Positions 34,695-43,354 are shown, numbered from the stretch's first letter. The stretch is 64,000 nucleotides of DNA from Chloroflexota bacterium (GCA_016183425.1 JACPEP010000042.1:1-64000), one strand, 5' to 3'. Numbers and translations: made by a program. Notes: generated by a model from the sequence alone, not told the origin.

Positions 34695-35843
34695 ATGGAT
34701 GGCTTGAGGCGAAAAGTGGCTCTGGTGGGTGTTGACGAGAGCGATGAATTGGGGTATCTACCCCACAAGGTGGCCCTCCAGCTTCACGCCGAGGCAGCCC
34801 GCAACGCCCTGGCTGACGCTGGACTTAAGAAGGATGAGGTGGACGGCCTTTTCACGGCCGGGGTTTCCACAGCTGTGGTGGCCGAGTATTTGGGCTTGCG
34901 GCCCAGATATACAGATACTACCACAGTGGGGGGGGCTTCCTTCCTGATGCACGTGGAGCACGCCGCCGCCGCCATCGCGGCTGGTTTATGCCAGGTGGCC
35001 CTAATCACTCATGGTCAGACGGGCTACTCCAACCGGAGCCGGGGTGTCCGTCCCGCAGTAGACCCCACCCTTCCCGCCGCCCAGTTCGAGGCTCCCTATG
35101 GGGTGGCCGGTCCGCCGTCGGTGTACAGCCTTGCTTGTACGAGGCATATGCACCAGTATGGCACCACTCACCATCAATTGGCCGAAATCGCCGTGGCTAC
35201 CCGAAAGTGGGCCACCCTTAATCCCAAGGCCATGATGCGGGATCCCATCACTATCGAGGATGTCCTCAACTCCCGATGGATCTCTTACCCCTTTCACCTC
35301 CTGGACTGCTGCTTGGTGACCGATGCGGGAGGGGCAGTGGTGGTCACTTCAGCGGAGCGGGCCAGGGACTTAAGGAAAAAACCGGTCTACCTTCTGGGGT
35401 GCGGCGAGGCTCATCATCATGCCCTAATCAGCCAGATGGAGGACTTGACGACTATGACGGCGGCCCAGGTTTCCGGAAAGCAGGCCTTCCAGATGGCGGG
35501 GCTGGGCCCCAAGGATATCCATGTGGCAGAGGTCTACGACTCTTTTACCTATACTGTGCTTATGAGCCTGGAAGACCTGGGGTTCTGCGCCAAGGGAGAG
35601 GGTGGCGCCTTCGTGTCCGGGCAACGCACCGCTCCCGGAGGAAATTTCCCCTTGAATACCAGCGGGGGAGGGCTATCCTATACTCATCCCGGCATGTTTG
35701 GTATCTTCACCATTATTGAGGCGGTGCGCCAGCTCCGGGGGGAGTGTGGGCCCAGACAGGTGAGGGGGGCCCAGGTGGTCCTATGCCACGGCACCGGTGG
35801 TAGCCTATCCTCCGCCGCCACTCTCATTCTGGGGACTGGTTAA
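34695..35843 (+). CDS. Thiolase-like (SCP-x/lipid-transfer type) protein
   Basis: A 382-aa thiolase-fold protein paired with DUF35. The nucleophilic cysteine position reads VGGASFLMHVEHAAAAI (serine or glycine, no cysteine), while AEVYDSFTYTVL and LCHGTGGSLSSAAT are the SCP-x motifs. Members lacking the cysteine include the Ltp2-type retro-aldolases that cleave side-chain acyl-CoA adducts. Classic thiolysis is therefore unlikely; aldol-type or condensing chemistry is possible. Two ATGs are present; 34695 has better spacing from AGGAG than 34689. Confidence 0.87.
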   Translation: MDGLRRKVALVGVDESDELGYLPHKVALQLHAEAARNALADAGLKKDEVDGLFTAGVSTAVVAEYLGLRPRYTDTTTVGGASFLMHVEHAAAAIAAGLCQVALITHGQTGYSNRSRGVRPAVDPTLPAAQFEAPYGVAGPPSVYSLACTRHMHQYGTTHHQLAEIAVATRKWATLNPKAMMRDPITIEDVLNSRWISYPFHLLDCCLVTDAGGAVVVTSAERARDLRKKPVYLLGCGEAHHHALISQMEDLTTMTAAQVSGKQAFQMAGLGPKDIHVAEVYDSFTYTVLMSLEDLGFCAKGEGGAFVSGQRTAPGGNFPLNTSGGGLSYTHPGMFGIFTIIEAVRQLRGECGPRQVRGAQVVLCHGTGGSLSSAATLILGTG

Positions 35844-35855
35844 TCGATGCCCCCC

Positions 35856-35883
35856 TTGACACCCTCGGCATAGAAACTATAAT
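35856..35883 (+). promoter_or_regulatory. Near-perfect consensus promoter of tatD
   Basis: Both hexamers are exact: TTGACA (35856-35861) and TATAAT (35878-35883), with a 16-bp spacer. Transcription should start near 35890. This rules out the TTG at 35883, which lies inside the -10 box, as a translation start. Confidence 0.8.
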
Positions 35884-35918
35884 TGCCCCAGTTTTGTTCC
35901 ACAAGAGAGGAGGTTCAA

Positions 35919-36713
35919 CTGATTATAGATACCCATTGCCACCTTAACCGCTGCCCGCCTAAGGAACTGTCTCAGGTGATAGCGGAGTGCAAAGCGGCGC
36001 AGGTGGGCTGCATGCTGGTGGTGGGGGGGCCAGAGCTGCGGGGGGCGAACCTGTCCAGCTCCCGCGCCGCCGTGAAAGTGGCCAACACCTACAGAGAGGT
36101 TTTGGCAAACGTGGGTCTCCACCCCTGGAGTGTGCTTCAGCCTCTGGACGAAGCTCTCTATCACCAACTGGCAGAGCTGGCCCATAACAACTCCAGGGTG
36201 GTGGGTGTGGGGGAGATCGGCCTTGATTTTTCTCGGGAGACGCCGCCGGAAGTTCAGGTAGAGGCCTTTCGTCGGCAGCTTCGCGTGGCCAAGGAGCTTA
36301 AGCTGCCGGTGAACCTCCATATACGCAAAGCCACCCCGGAAGCCATCCAGATACTGAAGGAGGAAGGCCCCCTGGATAGGGGCGGCGTCATGCATGGCTT
36401 CACCGGCAACCAGGAGGATGCCCAAGAGTGTCTTGATATGGGCTTTTGTATTGGAGTGGGCAGGATCATGCTGGCCCCCGTGACGCCGGAGGCAGAGGCG
36501 CTGGTTCGAAACATGCCTCTGAGCCGGCTTCTTCTGGAGACCGATTCCGCCGGTTTGCCTCCCCAGGAAGGGAGTCCTCGTTTTACTCCAGCGGCGACCA
36601 GGATGGTGGCGGAGAAGGTGGCCCAGATCAAGGGCACTTCTTTGGATGAGGTAGCCAGGGTCACCTCGGAAAATGCCCGCCAACTCTTTGGGCTGGACCG
36701 GTTCGGGATATAG
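35919..36713 (+). CDS. tatD: TatD-family metal-dependent hydrolase/DNase with non-AUG start
   Basis: About 264 aa, TIM-barrel hydrolase. Metal ligands: IDTHCHL (His-x-His), GVGEIGLDF (Glu), VNLHIRKA (His), VMHGFTGN (His) and LLLETDS (Asp). Length and motifs suit TatD DNase, which trims DNA or other nucleic acids. No ATG, GTG or usable TTG fits: the only in-frame TTG is inside the promoter. The strong AGAGGAGG (35906-35913) is best placed for CTG 35919 or ATT 35922, giving M/L-IIDTHCHL. A rare non-AUG start is therefore likely. Confidence 0.88.
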   Translation: MIIDTHCHLNRCPPKELSQVIAECKAAQVGCMLVVGGPELRGANLSSSRAAVKVANTYREVLANVGLHPWSVLQPLDEALYHQLAELAHNNSRVVGVGEIGLDFSRETPPEVQVEAFRRQLRVAKELKLPVNLHIRKATPEAIQILKEEGPLDRGGVMHGFTGNQEDAQECLDMGFCIGVGRIMLAPVTPEAEALVRNMPLSRLLLETDSAGLPPQEGSPRFTPAATRMVAEKVAQIKGTSLDEVARVTSENARQLFGLDRFGI

Positions 36714-36784
36714 CAGGGGCCTAGTGAAGGCTCCCCTTAAAATGTTCGTCGGGGAAGGTACTACTCAGAGAAAGGAGAACTTAA

Positions 36785-37579
36785 ATGGCCCATGGAGCAG
36801 CGCTCTACGAGACGAGGAACCACATCGGCTATGTGACCATTAATCGTCCCGATCGGGGCAATGCCAGTAACTGGCAGTTGTGCGAGGACCTGGATGAGAT
36901 CTGGGCCGAGATTCGTCGTGACGAGGACGTCGGGGGGGCTATAATCACCGGAGCGGGGGAAAGGCACTTCTGCACCGGGCTGGATCAGCGGGAGATGGGA
37001 GAGGCCTACGGCCGGGGAGAGGATCGGGCGGTAAGGATGGCCAGCCCACCCCACGATCTGTGGAAGCCCCTTATTGCCGCCGTCAATGGGGTGGTGGCGG
37101 GGGGAGGCTTTTTCTTCCTCAGCGGCTCGGACTTTGCCATCTGCTCGGAGAACGCCACCTTCCTGGAGCCCCATGTCAGCGTGGGGTGGATACCAGTGCG
37201 GGAGATGATCGGCATCAGCACTCGTATGGCCTTCGGCCCGGTGATGCGCATGGCCTTGATGGGCACCGCCGAGCGGATGGATGCTCGACGGGCCTATGAG
37301 TTGGGGTTGGTGACAGAGGTGGTGCCCCTGCCCCGCCTCATCCCTCGGTGCACAGAGGTAATGGAGAAGATACTGGAGCAGTCCACCACCGCCATTCGGT
37401 GTACCAAAGAGATGCTTTTCCGCGCTCGCATGGAGATGTATGCCCTCACCCAGGCGCTGGAGATGGGAGCTGCTCTTCGGGAGCTAGCCCACACCGCCGG
37501 CGACCGGCGGGAAGGCTCCCGGGCCTTCGCCGAGCATCGCAAACCTCAGTGGGCCAAGCCCACTGGGAGATGGAAGTAG
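36785..37579 (+). CDS. Crotonase-superfamily protein (enoyl-CoA hydratase-like), atypical active site
   Basis: A 264-aa crotonase fold: YVTINRPDRGNASN, an oxyanion-hole segment, VNGVVAGGGFFFLSGSDFAI and NATFLEPHVSVGW. The two catalytic glutamates of hydratases are missing: the first (usually GGGCEL) is Phe (GGGFFF), the second (QPEI) is His (EPHV). It may thus be an isomerase, hydrolase or another member rather than a hydratase. The ATG at 36785 follows AAAGGAGAA. Not obviously linked to its neighbours; a strong terminator follows. Confidence 0.8.
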   Translation: MAHGAALYETRNHIGYVTINRPDRGNASNWQLCEDLDEIWAEIRRDEDVGGAIITGAGERHFCTGLDQREMGEAYGRGEDRAVRMASPPHDLWKPLIAAVNGVVAGGGFFFLSGSDFAICSENATFLEPHVSVGWIPVREMIGISTRMAFGPVMRMALMGTAERMDARRAYELGLVTEVVPLPRLIPRCTEVMEKILEQSTTAIRCTKEMLFRARMEMYALTQALEMGAALRELAHTAGDRREGSRAFAEHRKPQWAKPTGRWK

Positions 37580-37613
37580 TCCCCTCAAGGGTGGGATTTT
37601 GATCTGAGAATGG

Positions 37614-37650
37614 ATTCGGGTCTTCCCCGCGCCGCGGGGAAGACCCGAAT
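37614..37650. terminator. 17-bp perfect-stem hairpin
   Basis: ATTCGGGTCTTCCCCGC (37614-37630) and its exact complement (37634-37650) flank a GCC loop. It lies 35 bp after the crotonase stop and just before the MFS gene, so it probably separates their transcripts. No long U-tract follows. Confidence 0.65.
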
Positions 37651-37668
37651 TGTGAAAGGGGTTGCCCT

Positions 37669-38928
37669 CTGAGTCGTCTATGGCGTTGGCTTGTTCAAAA
37701 TGAGGTTTTGGTGGTCCTCCTGGCCATGGAGGTAAGTATCCATCTAGCATGGACCATCATTACTCCCGTTCTACCCAAGTTTGCTAAGTCTTTGTCGGTG
37801 GGTGCCTTCGAGATTGGGCTTATTTTTGCCGTCTTTGGGGTGGGGCGGATGGTGATCAACGTCCCCGCCGGCCAGTTCGCCGAACGATTGGGACGCCGCG
37901 CTGTTCTCCTGGGAGGCGCCGGGGTGGTGGTTATCTCCGTGTTTCTTTCTGGTATGGCCAACGACATTTGGCTTCTTCTTTTCTGGCGCTTTGTTACCGG
38001 CTTGGGGGGTGGGGCCTTTACCACCGCCGGCATGACCATACTGGCTGATATCACCACCCTCCGCACCCGGGGGCGCGTTATGGCCATCTATCAGGGCAGC
38101 ATGCTCGTAGGAGCGGCCATGGGGCCGGTGCCCGGAGGGTTTTTAGGAGAGTACTTTGGATTCAGGGCCCCTTTCCTTTTTTCTGCCGTTCTGGCCCTAG
38201 TCTTCACTCTGTGGGGTCTGCTGCGTCTTAAGGAGACCAAGGGGTGGCGGTTAAGCGAATCAGGCGTGGGCCATGGGGTAGCCCATAGCCGCCCCGCCGG
38301 TTGGGGGGGCCTTCGGCTGCTCACTGACGTCAGCTTCCTTTTGATCTGCCTGGTGAACTTCACCACCTTCTTTACCCGCATTGGGGGGCGAAACACGGTG
38401 GTGCCCCTGGTGGCCTACGAGCAAATCTATCTTAGCGAGTCTCAGTTGGGCACCGTCCTGGGCATGGCCGCCATATTGGATTTCGCCATGCTCTATTTCT
38501 CCGGTTGGATGGTGGATCGATTCGGGCGCAAATCAGTCATCGTGCCTAGTAACCTTTTAATAGGATTATCCATGTTTCTGTTTGCCATAAGCGGTTCCCT
38601 ACCCCTGTTTCTCATAGCAACGGCCACTATGGGCATTGGCATGGGCGTTGGGGGGCCGGCGCCGGCGGCCTATGTGGCCGATCTGGCTCAGGATGGGTTG
38701 CGGGGGATCACCATGGGCCTCTATCGCACCTTCGGGGATGTGGCCTATTTCATCGGTCCACTCCTGGTGGGTTGGCTCGCCGACTTTCAGGGGCGGGGTT
38801 GGGCACTTAACTTCAATGCCGCCTTGGTGGTGGTGGTGGCCATCCTTTTTTGGGCCTTTGCGCGGGAGACCCTTACCCCTGAGCTGCGCCGCCGCCTAGC
38901 TCAGGTTCCTCGGGAGGTGAAAGGTTAG
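37669..38928 (+). CDS. Major facilitator superfamily transporter
   Basis: A 12-helix MFS protein, 406-419 aa. The motif A region reads GVGRMVINVPAGQFAERLGRR, and the second half has GWMVDRFGRKSVIVPSNLL. It has FWRFVTGLGGGAFTTA (motif C-like), so a drug or metabolite exporter is possible. The substrate is unknown. Start choice: TTG 37708 gives an abrupt first helix. CTG 37669, seven bases after GAAAGGGG, yields MSRLWRWLVQNEVLVVLL, a more natural N-terminus. I list the longer form with reserve. Confidence 0.85.
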   Translation: MSRLWRWLVQNEVLVVLLAMEVSIHLAWTIITPVLPKFAKSLSVGAFEIGLIFAVFGVGRMVINVPAGQFAERLGRRAVLLGGAGVVVISVFLSGMANDIWLLLFWRFVTGLGGGAFTTAGMTILADITTLRTRGRVMAIYQGSMLVGAAMGPVPGGFLGEYFGFRAPFLFSAVLALVFTLWGLLRLKETKGWRLSESGVGHGVAHSRPAGWGGLRLLTDVSFLLICLVNFTTFFTRIGGRNTVVPLVAYEQIYLSESQLGTVLGMAAILDFAMLYFSGWMVDRFGRKSVIVPSNLLIGLSMFLFAISGSLPLFLIATATMGIGMGVGGPAPAAYVADLAQDGLRGITMGLYRTFGDVAYFIGPLLVGWLADFQGRGWALNFNAALVVVVAILFWAFARETLTPELRRRLAQVPREVKG

Positions 38929-38960
38929 CCTGTTTCTAGAGATCGGTGGGGGGAAGTTGA

Positions 38961-39611
38961 GTGCCTGAAGAGCTAGAGTATCAGATTCTTGCCTTTGTCA
39001 GCTTGGTGTACCAGTATCTGGACTGGCCGGGGGTGGTGCTTCTTATGGCCATCGAGAGTGCCTGTATTCCTCTGCCTAGCGAAATCATCATGCCCCTCAG
39101 CGGCTGGATGCTGATTCGGGATCGAGGGCTGGGGGAAGCCTTTGTCCTGGTGGCTGGTTTTTATGGTGCTTTGGGGAACGTCATCGGCTCTCTGGTGGCC
39201 TACTGGGTGGGGGCAGTGGGGGGTCGTCCCCTCATCCTACGCTACGGTCGCTACATCTTTGTTTCCCGTTATGATCTGGAGCGAGCCGACCGGTGGTTTG
39301 AGCGCTATGGTGACTGGGCTATCTTCTTTTCGCGGCTTCTACCGGTGGTGCGGACTTTCATCAGCTTCCCGGCCGGCGTGGCCAGGATGCCTTTGGGCAA
39401 GTTCATTATTTACACTATGGTCGGCTCTTACCCCTGGTCGGTAGGTCTGGCCTACGGGGGCTATCTGCTGGGGGAGAACTGGGAGGAGTTGCGGGGGATC
39501 ATGCGCCCCTTTGATATACCCATCCTCTTTTTGACGTTAGTCCTCATCATCTTCTTTGTGTATCGGAAGCTGAGAAGCACCGTGGCTGAGGCAAAGGGGC
39601 CGGACCTGTGA
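38961..39611 (+). CDS. DedA-family membrane protein
   Basis: A 216-aa membrane protein of the DedA/SNARE-associated (VTT) family, linked to undecaprenyl or phospholipid scrambling and membrane homeostasis. Motifs: ESACIPLPSEIIMPLSG, ALGNVIGSLVAYWVGA, RYGRYIF and FFSRLLPVVRTFISFPAGVARM, which is the family signature. The GTG at 38961 follows GGGGGGAAG. It overlaps the next gene by 4 bp. Confidence 0.94.
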   Translation: MPEELEYQILAFVSLVYQYLDWPGVVLLMAIESACIPLPSEIIMPLSGWMLIRDRGLGEAFVLVAGFYGALGNVIGSLVAYWVGAVGGRPLILRYGRYIFVSRYDLERADRWFERYGDWAIFFSRLLPVVRTFISFPAGVARMPLGKFIIYTMVGSYPWSVGLAYGGYLLGENWEELRGIMRPFDIPILFLTLVLIIFFVYRKLRSTVAEAKGPDL

Positions 39612-40114
39612 GGGAATTGGGGGCAAAGCTTTTGGGTCTGGTCACTGCTCTACGGCGGAACCACGGCCTGGAGCATGCTACCATAAGTCTGCTGACCCGA
39701 GGGAAGAAGAAGTCGGTGGTGGGTCGTTCTACTCCGTGGGGATTCTACGTCTATGGGGATTTCGCAACTCAGGAGGTGGCCGAAGCGGCGGCGGAGGCCT
39801 TACGACGTCTGAAGGAAGGGGAGGAAGACTTGGCCGTCTCTCCCTTTTGTGGCACTAATCTGGCGGTGACGGCCATCCTGACTGGCATAGTGGCAGTGGC
39901 TGTCCTCGCCCGAGGACGGCCACTGCAACGCTTGCCCCACGTAGTGACGGCGACCCTGGCAGTTAGCCTTCTGGCCCAACCCATGGGAAATCTGGTTCAA
40001 AAACACGGAACTACCTCATCGGCCCTGGGAAGTCTCTCCATAAGGCGGATTGAACAGGGCCGCCGCGCCGGGGTGGTCTACCACCGAGTGGAAACGGGGC
40101 CGGCGTTAAGCTAG
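39608..40114 (+). CDS. DUF6391-like small membrane protein
   Basis: A 168-aa protein that starts MRELGAKLLGLVTALRRNHGLEHATI, with two predicted hydrophobic segments (residues about 95-115 and 120-135). RRNHGLEHAT, GFYVYG and PFCGTNLAVT resemble DUF6391 proteins of cyanobacteria and Chloroflexota. Function unknown. It is coupled to dedA by a 4-bp overlap and converges with the small membrane gene at 40106. Confidence 0.65.
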   Translation: MRELGAKLLGLVTALRRNHGLEHATISLLTRGKKKSVVGRSTPWGFYVYGDFATQEVAEAAAEALRRLKEGEEDLAVSPFCGTNLAVTAILTGIVAVAVLARGRPLQRLPHVVTATLAVSLLAQPMGNLVQKHGTTSSALGSLSIRRIEQGRRAGVVYHRVETGPALS

Positions 40115-40303
40115 AGAGTCTTTGAGGCTCCAAAAGCCGGTGATGAGAACCAGGACCATCAAAGATACGGAGAGAAGAACGGCGGCGTCCCGCCAGTTGA
40201 TCCCCAGCCATAGATAGGAGAAGATGTAGCCTGGCCTTATTACAAGGGGCAATTGTAGCACTTGAGGCGTAGGCTTACAACACGAACCAGGAGGGCTAAT
40301 CAT
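40106..40303 (-). CDS. Small single-helix membrane protein
   Basis: A 65-aa hypothetical protein with one transmembrane helix (WRDAAVLLSVSLMVLVLITGFWSL). The start overlaps the stop of the flavin reductase gene by 8 bp, which suggests coupling. No family recognised. It overlaps the convergent DUF6391-like gene end by 9 bp; its reality is uncertain. Confidence 0.4.
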   Translation of the reverse strand: MISPPGSCCKPTPQVLQLPLVIRPGYIFSYLWLGINWRDAAVLLSVSLMVLVLITGFWSLKDSLA

Positions 40304-41003
40304 ACCCGGTGAAGGAATCTCGCCTTACCTGGGAGTCTGGGATCTCTAATGAGGAAAGCTGGTTCTGAAGGGCCAAAACCATGCGGGGCGGCCCTGATAG
40401 GTAGAAGAGGCGCTCTCGATAATCGGGGATGAGCTTCTGAACCAGATCGGCGTTTATGAACCCGGTATGACCTGTCCAGCCGGGAGGCGGTGACGTCAAG
40501 ATGTGCTCCACTCGAAAGCTGGGTACTTCACGGGCCAGGGCCTCTAGCTCTTGGCGAAAGCAGATCTCCTCCCCCGTGCTGTTTCCGTAAAGAAGCACCA
40601 CGTCAAAAGGCAAGTTCTTGTCGGCCACGTAGCGCAGCATGCTCCGCTGGGGGGTGATGCCGATGCCGCCGGTGAGAAAGGCTATTTTCATGGGTTTCCT
40701 GGGTAGTGTAAACTCCCCGGAGGGACCCTCCAGACGAGCCCAGGCACCCGCTTCCATCCCGGCCAGGGCCTGGGAGTAGGCGCTTTGAGTGATTCGCTTG
40801 GTGAACTCCAGGTAGCCCTTCTCCGTGGGGGAGCTGGAAAAAGAAAAGTGGTGGATTCCCTCCTCGCCGTTCAGCTTTATGGTGACCCAAAAGAATTGCC
40901 CAGCCCGGTAGCGGACGTTTTTAGCCCTGATTGGGAAACGAAAGGATTTTATGGTGGGAGTGCGCTGAATAATTCCTTCAACCTGGCTCTCAAACTCCCA
41001 CAT
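40296..41003 (-). CDS. Ferredoxin-NADP reductase-type FAD/NAD(P) oxidoreductase
   Basis: A 235-aa flavoprotein. FAD motif HHFSFSSSP (variant of RxYS), a phosphate-binding GPSGEF and the nucleotide motif FLTGGIGITPQRSML, then LSGPPRMV. There is no 2Fe-2S domain, so it receives or passes electrons through a separate carrier. Partners cannot be identified. It is followed by a small membrane protein and preceded by a cysteine-rich small protein, possibly one operon. Confidence 0.88.
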   Translation of the reverse strand: MWEFESQVEGIIQRTPTIKSFRFPIRAKNVRYRAGQFFWVTIKLNGEEGIHHFSFSSSPTEKGYLEFTKRITQSAYSQALAGMEAGAWARLEGPSGEFTLPRKPMKIAFLTGGIGITPQRSMLRYVADKNLPFDVVLLYGNSTGEEICFRQELEALAREVPSFRVEHILTSPPPGWTGHTGFINADLVQKLIPDYRERLFYLSGPPRMVLALQNQLSSLEIPDSQVRRDSFTGYD

Positions 41004-41014
41004 GGCTACCGGCC

Positions 41015-41203
41015 TCAGATCGGCTCTGTGTCTTGAGGCTTTCCTTTGATCCGCATGTTATAGGTCTTGGTGAAGTTTTCCACGAGTTCCTTCAGGTTGC
41101 GATTGCCACCGGCCTTGGCGGCCTTTCTTAGTATGGCGGTGGTTATGTTGTCGGGGCTTCCCATGGGGTTATCGGGCATCATGCAACCACAATTCCAGCA
41201 CAT
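41015..41203 (-). CDS. Small cysteine-containing hypothetical protein
   Basis: A 62-aa protein starting MCWNCGCMMPDNPMGSPDNIT. The ATG at 41203 has the ribosome site GGAGG, so the longer open frame upstream is not coding. CWNCGC may bind a metal. No family name recognised. It precedes the flavin reductase by 11 bp on the same strand. Confidence 0.6.
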   Translation of the reverse strand: MCWNCGCMMPDNPMGSPDNITTAILRKAAKAGGNRNLKELVENFTKTYNMRIKGKPQDTEPI

Positions 41204-41323
41204 AGAAAACCTCCGTACTTTATAATAAAAAACAAAATCTAGCGTAGCACCCCAGAGCAGAAAAGTAAATGCTTTCACCCCTAGAGGATGTTGTGCTAGA
41301 ATGGGCTAAAAGGAGCCGGGAAG

Positions 41324-41686
41324 ATGCCGCTCTACGAATATCGTTGCCAATCTTGCCATCGTAAGGTGACCTTGCTGGTACGAAGTCAAAGCCAAACTGC
41401 GGCGTCGTGTACCTTTTGTGGCAGCACTCAACTAAGCCGTCTTATCTCCTCTTTTGCTGTCCTTAGGTCGGAAGAGAGCCATATGGAGGATCTGGCCGAT
41501 CCCAGTAGGCTGGGTGATGTAGACGAGAATGACCCGCGCAGCATTGCCCGCTGGGCACGACGCATGGGCCGGGAGTTGGGAGAAGAGTTGGGCCCCGATT
41601 TCGATGAGATGGTGGACAAGATGGAAGCCGGGGAGATGCCGGATGATGGCGGTGATGAGGGCGCTGCCATGCCTGGTGAAATTTAG
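41324..41686 (+). CDS. FmdB-family zinc-ribbon protein
   Basis: A 120-aa protein beginning MPLYEYRCQSCHRKVTLLV, followed by CTFCGS; both match the FmdB regulatory-type zinc ribbon with CxxC pairs. The acidic C-terminal tail (DFDEMVDKMEAGEMPDD) is usual. Function uncertain; many members sit beside translation or cofactor genes. Its end lies 14 bp before the ThiD2-ThiE start. Confidence 0.9.
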   Translation: MPLYEYRCQSCHRKVTLLVRSQSQTAASCTFCGSTQLSRLISSFAVLRSEESHMEDLADPSRLGDVDENDPRSIARWARRMGRELGEELGPDFDEMVDKMEAGEMPDDGGDEGAAMPGEI

Positions 41687-41699
41687 GTTAGTGACATCT

Positions 41700-42734
41700 A
41701 TGCTTCGTTTGATAGACGCTAATATAAACCGTCTAAGAGAGGGCCTCCGTTTTCTGGAGGAGGTAGCCCGTTTTCAGCTCAACGACGCCGGTCTAACCCA
41801 GCAGCTAAAATCCTTACGTCACGAGCTGACCTGGACCGGTAAGGACTTCCGCCGCCAGTTATTGGCTGCCCGCAGCGTGGGAGAGGATGTGGGGGCCCAG
41901 ATGGAGGTGTCGGGGCAAGAACAACGGGATGATCTGGTGGCGGCCGTGGTGGCCAACGCCATTCGGGCCCAGGAGTCTCTACGAGTGTTGGAAGAGAGTG
42001 GGAAGCTGTATCCCTTAACTCTAGACTATGCCAGGTTCCAGAAGGCGCGCTTCGATGTCTATCAGTTGGAGCAAGCCTTGGTCTCGCGCCTTCTGCGGCA
42101 GCCTCTGCGACAGAAGGTGAAGGGTCTTTACGTTATCGTAGACCCGGAGCAAACGGGGGGGCGGGAGGCGACGGAGGTGGCTCGTTTGGCCCTCCGGGGA
42201 GGCGCTCAGGTTGTCCAGCTTAGGGACAAGGTTCAGGCCAAGGGCCTTCAGCTTGCCACCGCCCGGAAGCTGAAAGAGCTGTGTGATGGCGCTGGCGCTT
42301 TGCTTATCATCAATGATCACGTGGACTTGGCGGTGGCGGTGGGCGCCCACGGGGTTCACCTGGGGCAGAAAGACCTGACCACTGCCGCCGCTCGAAGAAT
42401 GCTGCCCTTGGAGACCATCGTTGGCTGCTCCACTGCCCTTGTGGAGGAGGCCTTGCGGGCCCAGGAAGAAGGGGCGGACTACGTGGCGGTAGGTTCCATT
42501 TTCCCCACCGCTTCCAAAGCCGATACTCGTCCCGCTGGTCTGGAGACCTTGAAGCAGGTCAGGGAAGCAGTGGCTATCCCGGTGGTCGCCATCGGCGGTA
42601 TCAATGCAGACAATTTGGGGTCGGTCAAAGCCAGTGGAGCGGATGCCTTTGCTGTTATCAGTGCCGTGGCGTCCGCCCCGGACGTTCAGGCTGCCGCCGT
42701 GGCCCTGTGTCTCAAATGGGAGAATTTACTATGA
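41700..42734 (+). CDS. thiE: ThiD2-ThiE fusion (HMP-phosphate kinase plus thiamine-phosphate synthase)
   Basis: A 344-aa two-domain protein. Residues 1-130 begin MLRLIDANINRLREGLRFLEEVARF, the ThiD2 signature, an alternative HMP-phosphate kinase. The C-terminal part (from KGLYVIVDP) is ThiE: VQLRDKVQAKGLQ, LLIINDHVDLAVAVGAHGVHLGQKD, VGCST and AIGGIN. Together they phosphorylate HMP-P and couple it to the thiazole phosphate. Alternative start: GTG 41691. The stop overlaps the next ATG (ATGA). Confidence 0.92.
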   Translation: MLRLIDANINRLREGLRFLEEVARFQLNDAGLTQQLKSLRHELTWTGKDFRRQLLAARSVGEDVGAQMEVSGQEQRDDLVAAVVANAIRAQESLRVLEESGKLYPLTLDYARFQKARFDVYQLEQALVSRLLRQPLRQKVKGLYVIVDPEQTGGREATEVARLALRGGAQVVQLRDKVQAKGLQLATARKLKELCDGAGALLIINDHVDLAVAVGAHGVHLGQKDLTTAAARRMLPLETIVGCSTALVEEALRAQEEGADYVAVGSIFPTASKADTRPAGLETLKQVREAVAIPVVAIGGINADNLGSVKASGADAFAVISAVASAPDVQAAAVALCLKWENLL

Positions 42735-43354
42735 AGCTGGACCAAGTGGCCGAGTCCATTCGAGAGCGTTTGGCGGCCAAGTATCAGGCCCGGGAACGGG
42801 CGTTGCAGGTACACCGAGAGGTTATCCGCTCCTCGGCCAACGCCATTCTGGCTGTGCATCGGGGACAACACCAACTGGGGAGCGAGCTACGAGCTAAGGC
42901 AGGGGAGGCCCTGGCCGAAATCAAAGGGGCTTTGGATCATCAGCTTGACATCCTCTATAGCGGTTTTATTGCCGATGCTCAGAAGGAGTATGCCGAGGCG
43001 AGCCTTTTTCACGCCCTTATTTTGGGGGAGGAGCTTCCCAGCCCTGAAGCCCTGGGGATACCCGACGCGCCCTACCTCAACGGACTGGGTGAGGCGGCGG
43101 GGGAGCTGCGGCGCTATATCCTGGACTCTCTCCGTCGGGGGGACACAGCTCGGGGCGAGGAGCTTATGGCCACCATGGACGACATATATATGGTTCTTAT
43201 TTCCATGGATTTCCCCGATGCCCTTACCGGCGGCCTGAAGCGAACCACGGACATGGTGCGTGGAGTTCTGGAACGAACCAGAGGCGATTTGACCCTGAGC
43301 CTTCGGCAGCAGGAGCTGCAAGACAGGCTTGACCGATTTCACACCGAGGCCTAA
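42731..43354 (+). CDS. Translin-family protein
   Basis: A 207-aa helical protein. It begins MKLDQVAESIRERLAAKYQARERALQ and carries the REVIRSSANAI.AVHRG pattern, then EYAEASLFHALI and DFPDALTGGLKRTTDMVRGVLERTRGDLTL, the translin signature (RNA/DNA-binding, nuclease-like). Translins are typical of eukaryotes and archaea and scattered in bacteria. The ATG at 42731 has GGGAG upstream and overlaps the thiE stop, so they are co-expressed. Confidence 0.9.
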   Translation: MKLDQVAESIRERLAAKYQARERALQVHREVIRSSANAILAVHRGQHQLGSELRAKAGEALAEIKGALDHQLDILYSGFIADAQKEYAEASLFHALILGEELPSPEALGIPDAPYLNGLGEAAGELRRYILDSLRRGDTARGEELMATMDDIYMVLISMDFPDALTGGLKRTTDMVRGVLERTRGDLTLSLRQQELQDRLDRFHTEA

